NCBI GenBank assembly: GCA_030043235.1
Contig: JASHYF010000245.1
Coordinates: forward strand, 1-5,335
Source of the DNA: Solirubrobacteraceae bacterium
GTDB taxonomy: Bacteria > Actinomycetota > Thermoleophilia > Solirubrobacterales > Solirubrobacteraceae
DNA length: 5,335 nt
Direction: 5' to 3'
The notes beneath the pieces are model-generated. The model was not told where the DNA came from, ran no database searches, and worked only from the letters and a program-made list of their open reading frames with translations. Positions 1 through 4,091 of the stretch are shown in pieces. The position numbers were made by a program, and so were the translations under genes. How positions within the stretch are numbered: position 1 is the first letter of the stretch; every line of letters begins with the position of its first letter.

Positions 1-221
1 TGTGCGACCTGATCCAGGAGATGCACCAGATCTACAAGGGCACCTACCTGGTAGTCACCCACAACATCGCCTCGGCGCGGCAGATCGGCGACTACATCGC
101 GCTGCTGTGGCGCGGGCGCATCGTCGAGGCGGGCGACGCCGAGCGCATGTTCTCCTCGGAGAACCCCTTCGTGCGGCAGTTCCTCAGCGGGTCGGCCGAG
201 GGGCCGCTGACGATGGATTAG
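1..221 (+). CDS. ABC transporter ATP-binding protein, C-terminal end (MlaF-like)
   Basis: This is the last 72 or so codons of an ABC ATPase whose 5' part lies outside the window; the frame is open from base 3 to the TAG at 219-221. The visible sequence starts CDLIQEMHQIYKGTYLVVTHNI and holds the H-loop (switch) histidine in VVTHNI, then a late beta-strand region (IALLWRGRIVEAGDAERMF) and a tail ending FVRQFLSGSAEGPLTMD. The FVRQFLSG...GPL.MD ending is typical of ATPases of Mla/Mce-type phospholipid or lipid importers, where the subunit powers transport from the cytoplasmic face together with a YrbE/MlaE permease and Mce/MlaD substrate-binding proteins. Walker A, Walker B and the signature motif are not in the window, so subfamily assignment rests on the tail alone. 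A 5'-truncated view could also fit other ABC ATPases of similar length. No strong terminator hairpin follows. Confidence 0.85.
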   Translation, partial: CDLIQEMHQIYKGTYLVVTHNIASARQIGDYIALLWRGRIVEAGDAERMFSSENPFVRQFLSGSAEGPLTMD

Positions 222-292
222 GGGTCATAGAAACAAACATCGCTGTTGTCGGACTCTGTGGGCTAGCACGGTCCGTGATGGTTCGAGTGCGC

Positions 293-397
293 TCAGGCCG
301 GAGCCTCGAGCTTGAGCGTGCTCAGGCCACCAAAGAGCAGGTACCGATGGCCCGGTTCGTCACCGAGGATGAACACCGGCGCACGCTGGCGCCAATC
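293..397 (-). pseudogene. possible 3' remnant of an unidentified gene
   Basis: Read on the minus strand from 397 to a TGA at 295-293, this stretch encodes 34 residues (DWRQRAPVFILGDEPGHRYL, then LFGGLSTLKLEAPA) with GC-rich third positions and a plausible alternation of strand and loop. It has no start codon: an in-frame stop lies shortly upstream, inside the start region of the antitoxin gene on the other strand. The readable part begins exactly at the 10-bp repeat GGCGCCAATC (388-397), whose other copy borders the LysM fragment at 1123-1132. It may be the 3' end of a gene cut when the TA cassette entered, conceivably the same gene as the LysM fragment. I do not recognise the family, and a chance open frame is possible at this length. 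Confidence 0.3.
388..397 (+). repeat. 10-bp direct repeat, left copy (GGCGCCAATC)
   Basis: Left copy of GGCGCCAATC, identical to 1123-1132. The two copies bracket the first toxin-antitoxin pair, and this one abuts the palindrome at 398-409. It could be a target-site duplication or recombination joint, but exact 10-mers also recur by chance in a window this size. Confidence 0.4.
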
Positions 398-409
398 CGT
401 AGCGCTACG
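398..409. promoter_or_regulatory. operator-like palindrome of the MazEF-type pair
   Basis: CGTAGCGCTACG is a perfect 12-bp palindrome 9-20 bp upstream of the antitoxin ATG at 418, and it overlaps the proposed -10 hexamer at 406-411. RHH antitoxins usually bind such sites as dimers, alone or with toxin, to repress their own operon. The site and its position are seen; binding is inferred. Confidence 0.5.
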
Positions 410-411
410 AT
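406..411 (+). promoter_or_regulatory. -10 element of the MazEF-type pair, probably leaderless
   Basis: TACGAT fits the actinobacterial TAnnnT pattern and ends 6 nt before the ATG at 418, so a transcript would start at or very near the start codon. No Shine-Dalgarno sequence precedes either the GTG at 412 or the ATG at 418, which favours a leaderless mRNA starting at 418. No convincing -35 hexamer is visible. Confidence 0.4.
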
Positions 412-417
412 GTGGCT

Positions 418-654
418 ATGCCGACGGAGACGGCGACGATTCGGGTGGCGCGCGACACGCGTGATCTGCTCGCCGAGCAGGCGCGGGCGCGTGGCGTCTC
501 GCTGGCTGCGTTGCTGGCGGAGATAGCGCGCGAGCGGGAGCTCGAGGCGGCCTTCGAGTCAGAGCGGCAGGCCACTCGCGCGGACGCCAACAGTCCGGCT
601 GCGCTCGAGGAGATGCGTATGTGGGAGGCCACGTTGGAAGATGGCGTCAACTGA
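418..654 (+). CDS. RHH antitoxin, MazE-like
   Basis: A 78-residue protein (80 if the in-frame GTG at 412 is used). Its N-terminal half reads [20 protein letters not shown] then [15 protein letters not shown]: a short beta strand followed by two helices, the ribbon-helix-helix DNA-binding fold of CopG/MazE-like antitoxins. The second half is charged and probably extended or helical ([20 protein letters not shown] and on), as expected of a segment that wraps the toxin. The ATG at 418 is preferred because a TACGAT box lies 6 nt upstream and no ribosome-binding site is seen. The 3' end overlaps the toxin start by 14 nt, indicating translational coupling. The role inferred from the pairing is to neutralise the MazF-type ribonuclease and repress the operon through the palindrome at 398-409. 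Confidence 0.85.
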   Translation: MPTETATIRVARDTRDLLAEQARARGVSLAALLAEIARERELEAAFESERQATRADANSPAALEEMRMWEATLEDGVN

Positions 655-1018
655 GCCACGCCGCGGCGAGGTGTGGCTCGTGTCGTTTGGCGCCTCCAGA
701 CGCGGTGAGCCGGGCAAGCACCGGCCGGCGATCGTCGTGTCGGCCGATCGTCTGAACACGGGCAGCACGGCTGATCTCGTGCTCGTCGTGCCCCTGTCGA
801 GCTCCAGCGCGTCCTCGGCGCTGCGCCCCGAGGTCGCGGATGTCGAGGGCGTAGATCAGCCGAGCCGTGCGATCTGCCGAGCCGTCAGAGGCGTGGCGCC
901 CTCGCGCCTGCTGCGCAGGTTGGGGGCGCTCCCGCCGGCCAAGCTCGCGGAGATCGAGCGCGTGCTTGCGCTGATCCTCGACTTGCCGGTGGAGCAGGCC
1001 GCGCAGCTGCGCGGCTGA
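641..1018 (+). CDS. mazF: MazF/PemK-family endoribonuclease toxin
   Basis: A 125-residue protein, close to the usual 110-120 of MazF/PemK toxins. Family landmarks appear in order: [10 protein letters not shown] (residues 7-16), the substrate-loop region with [14 protein letters not shown] (26-39), the core strand VLVVPLSS (47-54), [20 protein letters not shown] (72-91) and a C-terminal helix [17 protein letters not shown]. Members cleave single-stranded mRNA or other RNA at short sequences and stall growth when the antitoxin is degraded. The RGEVW motif and the RP in RPAIVV are the best identifiers. The ATG at 641 overlaps the antitoxin by 14 nt; a GGGAGG at 623-628 could serve as a somewhat distant ribosome-binding site. 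It looks intact. Cleavage specificity cannot be predicted from sequence. Confidence 0.9.
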   Translation: MASTEPRRGEVWLVSFGASRRGEPGKHRPAIVVSADRLNTGSTADLVLVVPLSSSSASSALRPEVADVEGVDQPSRAICRAVRGVAPSRLLRRLGALPPAKLAEIERVLALILDLPVEQAAQLRG

Positions 1019-1122
1019 GACCTCGCCGCCCGAGTTCGTGGCTCCGGCCGTCGGCGAAAGGCGAAGAGGCTCAGGGATCGCGCGGGGTCATTCTCCGCCG
1101 AACTGGCGCTGCCAGCGAGGTC

Positions 1123-1132
1123 GGCGCCAATC
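1123..1132 (+). repeat. 10-bp direct repeat, right copy (GGCGCCAATC)
   Basis: Right copy of the repeat at 388-397. It falls at the point where the minus-strand LysM reading frame stops looking like a LysM protein (residues around LIGA), so it marks a plausible junction between the old gene and the inserted DNA. Confidence 0.4.
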
Positions 1133-1323
1133 AGCGATGCTTCGGGCGAGATCCCGTTGGCCGCGGCGAGCTCTCCGGCGCTCAGCCCATCGCTGGACGC
1201 TATCGAGGACAGCGATTCGCCAGGAGCGACGACGTGCGCAAACGCAGCCGAGGCGGCCCCAGGAAGCACGAGCATCGCGACGATGGCAACCGGAATCAGG
1301 ATTCGCAGGCGCGTGGCGGGCAT
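1123..1323 (-). pseudogene. 5' fragment of a secreted LysM-domain protein gene
   Basis: From the ATG at 1323-1321 the minus strand encodes a basic start (MPATRLR), a hydrophobic core (ILIPVAIVAMLVLP) and an Ala-rich cleavage region (GAASAAFA, near residue 29): a clear Sec signal peptide. A LysM domain follows from about residue 30, with VVAPGESLSSIASSDGLSAG then ELAAANGISPEASLI. LysM binds the glycan of peptidoglycan, and such proteins are normally exported hydrolases or transglycosylases of 200 residues or more. Here LysM similarity ends near residue 66. The frame stays open to 856 but becomes Arg/Ser-rich and merely antiparallels the mazF gene, so the native catalytic part is missing. The simplest reading is a gene broken by arrival of the TA cassette. 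A short 155-residue LysM protein is possible but less likely. An upstream ATG at 1386 would place a charged stretch before the signal peptide and is less plausible. Confidence 0.7.
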
Positions 1324-1449
1324 TGGCTCTGATGTGAGCCTCGCCGCGACCGGCTTCGATTCCCAGTCGCGCAACCTCGCCTGCATGCCCCAGCAACTTG
1401 CCGAGACGCGCCGCGATGTACGCGGCTCTCTCAGGTTGCGCCAGCGTAC
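1324..1449. other. non-coding stretch between LysM fragment and VapBC promoter
   Basis: No convincing gene lies here on either strand. It would be the upstream region of the broken LysM gene. It contains two small hairpins: GGCTC-TGATGT-GAGCC at 1325-1340, next to the LysM start, and GCCGCG-ATGTA-CGCGGC at 1410-1426. I looked for the c-di-AMP riboswitch often found before LysM and cell-wall hydrolase genes in actinobacteria and did not find its conserved blocks. Confidence 0.4.
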
Positions 1450-1467
1450 GTACCACCGAGGTGGTAC
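1450..1467. promoter_or_regulatory. 18-bp operator-like palindrome upstream of VapBC
   Basis: GTACCACC-GA-GGTGGTAC: two perfect 8-bp arms around a 2-bp centre, a form typical of sites bound by RHH antitoxin dimers. It overlaps an extended -10 (TGG-TACACT, 1462-1470), so occupancy would block transcription. Binding is inferred from position and symmetry. Confidence 0.6.
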
Positions 1468-1470
1468 ACT
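1462..1470 (+). promoter_or_regulatory. extended -10 promoter of VapBC
   Basis: TGGTACACT fits an extended -10 (TGn plus TAnnnT). A start near 1476-1478 would leave almost no leader before the antitoxin body. No good -35 hexamer is present at 16-18 bp spacing. Confidence 0.4.
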
Positions 1471-1722
1471 TGTCCGACGTCATCCGCGAAACCTCGCATA
1501 CAGGTCACGCTCGACCGCGATCTTGCAGCCGCTGTCGCCGAGCTGGGGGGCGGCAAGTCCAAGTCACGCGCGGTACACGACCTGGCGTTGCGGGGCGCGG
1601 AAGCCATCCGGGCGGAGCGGCAACGATTCCAAGACGCGCTCGAGTTCCTGCAGCGCCTGGACTCTGGAGAGGACGACCGCTTCGACTTCTCCGTGTCCGC
1701 ACGACTCCATGCAGAGCGCTGA
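1470..1722 (+). CDS. VapB-type RHH antitoxin with a disrupted 5' end
   Basis: From 1489 to the TGA at 1720-1722 one frame encodes KPRIQVTLDRDLAAAVAELG, a Gly/Lys/Ser turn, then SRAVHDLALRGAEAIRAERQ and a C-terminus ending DDRFDFSVSARLHAER. The first part is the strand and helices of an RHH fold; the Asp/Phe-rich end is the part that usually occupies the VapC active site. Between the stop at 1330-1332 and a TTG at 1588 this frame has no ATG, GTG or TTG. Removing one base near 1486-1489 would join it to the TTG at 1470 and give MSDVIR-KPRIQVTLD, a natural-looking start; accordingly 1470-1722 is one base longer than a multiple of three. Either a frameshift (real or a sequencing error) has hit the gene, or a rare codon such as ACG (1477) or ATA (1498) is used. 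The toxin start overlaps its end by 14 nt. Confidence 0.75.
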
Positions 1723-2140
1723 GCCGTACGGCTCGGGCACGGCACTGGTGTTCGACACCTCAGCATGGAACCGGCGAACTAGCCCCAGCGTACTGCCCCG
1801 CTGGGCGGCAACACGAGACGCCGGTCTGCTCGCCGTATGCCCGGTGGTGGCACTGGAGCTGTTGGCGGCCGCGCGTGACGAGGCGGCGTTTGAAGCGCTT
1901 GACCACGCTTTGCAGGCGCTTCCCAGCGCACCCGTAACGCGTGCGGCTGGGGACCGCGCGATGGGCGCCTCCCGAGAGCTGCGCGGCGAGCGTCGTCTAC
2001 CAGCCGCCGACTACATGATTGCGGCAGCCGCAGCGGAGCGCGGCTTCGCCGTTCTTCACTACGACCGTCACTTCGATCCGCTCTGCCGCGTGCTCGGAAT
2101 CGAAAGCGTGTGGATCGCCGCCCCAGGCTCGATCGACTGA
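1709..2140 (+). CDS. vapC: VapC-type PIN-domain ribonuclease toxin
   Basis: A 143-residue PIN-domain protein. The acidic residues that hold the catalytic metal are all visible: D16 in VFDTSAWNR, E50 in PVVALELLAAA, D101 in LPAADYMIAAAAAE, and D119/D123 in VLHYDRHFDPL. Family members are Mg/Mn-dependent ribonucleases that often cut tRNA or rRNA loops and inhibit translation. The ATG at 1709 sits 14 nt inside the antitoxin gene, the same arrangement as the MazEF-type pair; a GTG at 1748, just before the catalytic motif, is a poorer alternative. No ribosome-binding site is obvious, so translation probably depends on coupling to vapB. The toxin is intact although its antitoxin start appears broken, which would be hard to tolerate unless another antitoxin acts or VapB is still made. 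A phosphatase gene starts 6 nt after its stop. Confidence 0.9.
   Translation: MQSAEPYGSGTALVFDTSAWNRRTSPSVLPRWAATRDAGLLAVCPVVALELLAAARDEAAFEALDHALQALPSAPVTRAAGDRAMGASRELRGERRLPAADYMIAAAAAERGFAVLHYDRHFDPLCRVLGIESVWIAAPGSID
1721..1734. repeat. 14-bp perfect palindrome at the vapB/vapC junction
   Basis: GAGCCGTACGGCTC begins within the vapB stop codon and lies in vapC codons 5-9. In RNA it could form a 5-bp stem with a GUAC loop right after the coupling site; in DNA it could be a secondary RHH site. It may equally be chance in GC-rich DNA. Confidence 0.3.
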
Positions 2141-2146
2141 GCCGTC

Positions 2147-2950
2147 ATGCGAGTGGAGAAGCGCGCTCCTCACTGGATCGATCTCGACGGGGCCGTCAAC
2201 GCGCGTGCCGTCGTGCCCGGTGTGCTGCTCCGGGCTGACAACCTGCAGTCGCTCAGCGCGCGGGATGTGCGCCTGCTGGTCGAGCAGGAGGCGCTCGAAG
2301 TGGTGCTCGATCTGCGAACGGACATAGAGGTCGAGCGCGAGGGGCCGGGGCCGATTACGCGCGAGCGCGCGGTTCGCATCGAGCACCGCTCGCTGCACCC
2401 GGACTCCGGCGGGAACACCGATCTCGAGCTGGGCACGGTCATTCCGTGGGGACGGGCCGACAACGACGAGTGGCCGGCCGAGCCGACGATCGTCCGCGCG
2501 TACATGAGCTACCTCCGTCGCCGTCCGGACTCGATCGTGGGCTCGGTGCGCGCGATCGCCCGCGCCGAGGGCGCGGTCCTGGTGCACTGCGCGGCCGGCA
2601 AGGATCGCACGGGAGTGGTGGTCGCGCTCGCGCTCGACGCCGCCGGGGTGGATCGAAATGCGATCGCCGCCGATTACCTCGCCACCAAGGAGCGCATGGG
2701 TGCGATCCTCGCGCGCCTCGTCAGGTCCCCGACGTATCGCGCAGAGCTCGAGGGCTACGACGCACAGAAGCACGAGCCGCTCCCCGGAACGATGGAGCGC
2801 GTGCTCGAGCTGGTCGATGAGCGCTTCGGCGGGTCTACGGCCTGGCTCTCCTCGCACGGGCTCGGCGGCGCCGACGCCGAGCGACTGCGGCGCCGGCTGA
2901 CGCCAGCTCGAGCGGGGTCGCCAACGAGCCCGGTCACAGCGCATCGTTGA
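2147..2950 (+). CDS. PTP-type tyrosine/dual-specificity protein phosphatase
   Basis: A 267-residue cytoplasmic protein with no signal peptide. Its active-site loop is V-HCAAGKDRTG (residues 147-156), the CX5R signature with nucleophile C148 and phosphate-binding R154; the GKDRTG form marks the bacterial PtpB/IphP-like family (Y_phosphatase3 type). N-terminal family features are present: IDLDGAVNAR (11-20), LLRADNLQSLS (27-37) and VVLDLRTDIEVE (52-63). The usual NFRDLGG-type motif is abbreviated here. Such enzymes dephosphorylate phosphotyrosine or phosphoserine and sometimes phosphoinositides. The ATG at 2147 follows the vapC stop by 6 nt with no separate promoter or ribosome-binding site, so co-transcription with vapBC is likely. 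The last 17 bp overlap the 3' end of the convergent nucleotidyltransferase gene. The C-terminal 20 or so residues look like an unstructured tail. Physiological substrate unknown. Confidence 0.88.
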   Translation: MRVEKRAPHWIDLDGAVNARAVVPGVLLRADNLQSLSARDVRLLVEQEALEVVLDLRTDIEVEREGPGPITRERAVRIEHRSLHPDSGGNTDLELGTVIPWGRADNDEWPAEPTIVRAYMSYLRRRPDSIVGSVRAIARAEGAVLVHCAAGKDRTGVVVALALDAAGVDRNAIAADYLATKERMGAILARLVRSPTYRAELEGYDAQKHEPLPGTMERVLELVDERFGGSTAWLSSHGLGGADAERLRRRLTPARAGSPTSPVTAHR

Positions 2951-3449
2951 GCTTGCGGCGGAATGCGCCCGGGTCGATCGCCGGGTAGCGGTAGAGCTGC
3001 GGCTCGATCGACTCGTAGAGCTCACGCAGGCGGTCCGGCTTCACGAGCCCGTGCGCCAGCATGCTGTTCACGTCCTGCAGGTCCTGTTGGAAGCCGCGCT
3101 CGACCTTCGCGAGCGCCTGCGAGTACAGGTCGAAGTGACGGAGCTCGACGTTGCCCTCCGCCAGCACGAGCGGGCTGCGCTCCCGCCAGCCCGGCAGCTC
3201 GGGGATGAAGTCCGGCGGGGAGGCGAGCTCGATGTTGATGCGGAGCTCCTCCTTGAGCTTCGGCAGCTCCCGCAGCAGCGCGTCGGTGTCGGGCTCGAAC
3301 CGGACGTTCACGTCCACCGTCGATGCGCGCCAGCCCTCGATGACCGCGGTCGCTCCCCCGGTCAGGTAGACGGTCGTTTTCGAGCGCGCGAGGTTCCCGA
3401 GGCGCAGGGCGAGCTCGCGCAGCCGGTCTCGGTCAACGGGTGGCCGCAT
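2934..3449 (-). CDS. DUF6036-like nucleotidyltransferase, candidate toxin/AbiE-like partner
   Basis: A 171-residue protein with a minimal nucleotidyltransferase pattern: VYLTGGATAVIEGWRASTVD (residues 27-46) carries the GG of the nucleotide-binding loop, followed by TVDVNVRFEPD (44-54) where the catalytic acidic pair is expected. Further conserved-looking blocks are IELASPPDFIPELPGWRERS (73-92), HFDLYSQALAKVERGFQQDL (105-124), QDV (125-127) and LYRYPAID (152-159), which match my recollection of DUF6036 proteins, relatives of AbiEii/MNT enzymes. In the metal site the second Asp of the usual DxD is Asn (N48). The ATG at 3449 was chosen because the upstream extension is an antisense-like run within the neighbouring gene; it lies 17 nt inside the RHH gene, suggesting coupling. 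Likely activity: nucleotide transfer to RNA or protein, as toxin or as modifier. It could instead have become non-catalytic. Confidence 0.7.
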   Translation of the reverse strand: MRPPVDRDRLRELALRLGNLARSKTTVYLTGGATAVIEGWRASTVDVNVRFEPDTDALLRELPKLKEELRINIELASPPDFIPELPGWRERSPLVLAEGNVELRHFDLYSQALAKVERGFQQDLQDVNSMLAHGLVKPDRLRELYESIEPQLYRYPAIDPGAFRRKLNDAL

Positions 3450-3957
3450 GCTCTGCTGCGCTCGCGAAGCTCGCGATGCGGGCGAGAAGCGCGTTGTAGC
3501 GGCTGTGCGCCGCGCCGCCGAGGCGGTTCGCGAGCAGGCTGTAGAGACGATGCTCCGGCGACTCGCCATCCTCCTGTCGTCCGCCATCCTCCTGTCGTTC
3601 GCCGGGGATCGCAATCCCAATCGCCCGCAGGCGTGGAGCCGCTATCAGAAGCAGCAGCGACGCCTCGCTCACACGGCCATCCCGCAGGTCCGCGAGCCCC
3701 TGACGCACGAGCTCAGCTCCGGGCAGGTCGACTGGCGGCTCCCCCGTGCGCGCCCGCGCGCGCTCGACGTACTCCCGCAGCGCCGTGCGAGCGACCTCGC
3801 TGAGCGAGCGCCGCTCGTCGCGGGCGCGTGCTTGCAGCGCGTGGGCAAGGCCGGGATCCACGCGCACCTGTATGCGTGGAGAGATGCCGCTGCCGCCTAG
3901 CGCGGGCCGACCGGCGTGGGCTCGCTTTGCCTGCGTGAGGTCGAAGCCATCGTTCAT
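3433..3957 (-). CDS. RHH DNA-binding protein with helical C-terminal domain, first gene of a nucleotidyltransferase module
   Basis: A 174-residue protein in three parts. Residues 1-26 are a basic, probably flexible leader. Residues 27-64 (SPRIQVRVDPGLAHALQARA and on to ARTALREYV) form a typical ribbon-helix-helix: strand IQVRVD, helix, turn at RRSLS, helix. After a linker with acidic and Pro residues comes a helical region (SEASLLLLIAAPRLRAIGIA, 97-116), then a tandem RQEDGG/RQEDGE repeat (121-132), and a final helical block (SPEHRLYSLLANRLGGAAHS, 133-152, to the end). The RHH plus the downstream overlapping nucleotidyltransferase suggest an antitoxin/repressor, with the C-terminal part binding the partner. 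The ATG at 3957 has no ribosome-binding site, but a good promoter lies just upstream, leaving a leader of about 8-10 nt. The function of the C-terminal domain is unknown to me. Confidence 0.75.
   Translation of the reverse strand: MNDGFDLTQAKRAHAGRPALGGSGISPRIQVRVDPGLAHALQARARDERRSLSEVARTALREYVERARARTGEPPVDLPGAELVRQGLADLRDGRVSEASLLLLIAAPRLRAIGIAIPGERQEDGGRQEDGESPEHRLYSLLANRLGGAAHSRYNALLARIASFASAAEHAATR
3565..3600 (-). repeat. two-copy 18-bp tandem repeat inside the RHH gene
   Basis: GCCATCCTCCTGTCGTCC (3565-3582) is followed directly by the same unit with one change (3583-3600). In the minus-strand gene this encodes RQEDGG-RQEDGE, a charged flexible linker between two helical blocks. The unit keeps the frame, so copy number could vary without breaking the protein. 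Confidence 0.8.
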
Positions 3958-3971
3958 TTTTGTCAGACATA

Positions 3972-4000
3972 ATAATAATTAATGATAGTAGTCACGACAA
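3972..4000 (-). promoter_or_regulatory. promoter of the RHH-nucleotidyltransferase module
   Basis: Minus strand: -35 TTGTCG (4000-3995), 17-bp spacer, -10 TATTAT (3977-3972). This is the best sigma-70-type promoter in the window. Transcription would begin about 8-10 nt before the ATG at 3957, giving a near-leaderless message. The surrounding 35 bp are strikingly AT-rich for this DNA. Confidence 0.65.
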
Positions 4001-4062
4001 GTGGGCCGATGTCGATGATCCGCGCGGCATGGGACATTGCTCGATGGCGGACGCGCCAGGGA

Positions 4063-4091
4063 TTGACTCGTCAGCGACCGTATGCGAACAT
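4063..4091 (+). promoter_or_regulatory. possible promoter of the ImuB-like gene
   Basis: TTGACT (4063-4068) is a near-consensus -35. At 17-bp spacing the -10 position reads GAACAT (4086-4091), a weak match that falls within the SOS box. Initiation would be near 4098-4100, the start codon, implying a leaderless transcript directly blocked by LexA. Confidence 0.4.

Noticed and set aside
291..328. Direct repeat GCTCAGGCC (291-299 and 320-328)
   Set aside because: Nine base pairs, only two copies, not at any feature boundary; chance is likely.
1019..1122. Search for a terminator or small gene after mazF
   Set aside because: No stem followed by a T-run and no credible small reading frame; only the antisense open frame continuing from the LysM fragment.
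1324..1449. Possible c-di-AMP (ydaO) riboswitch ahead of the LysM gene
   Set aside because: Gene context would fit, and small hairpins exist, but the conserved blocks of the aptamer are not present in the right order on the minus strand.
1088..1483. 131-codon minus-strand open frame with a protein-like stretch (RTLAQPERAAYIAARLGKLL)
   Set aside because: It begins upstream of the VapBC operator (1450-1467) on the opposite strand and reads through it, overlapping the LysM signal peptide in another frame. It later turns into Arg-rich shadow sequence, and the LysM frame is far more convincing.
1157..1708. Upstream extension of the VapC frame to 1157
   Set aside because: The extension is low-complexity out-of-frame reading of the LysM remnant and vapB; the ATG at 1709 gives a normal-length PIN protein.
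3450..3620. Upstream extension of the nucleotidyltransferase to 3620
   Set aside because: The extra 57 residues are a shadow of the RHH gene, including a reading of its 18-bp repeat in another frame. The ATG at 3449 gives family-like length.
3972..4000. LexA-independent DNA-damage (RecA-NDp/PafBC-type) promoter for the RHH module
   Set aside because: TTGTCG starts like that motif, but the following bases and spacing to a TAnnnT box do not fit; an ordinary 17-bp-spaced promoter explains it better.
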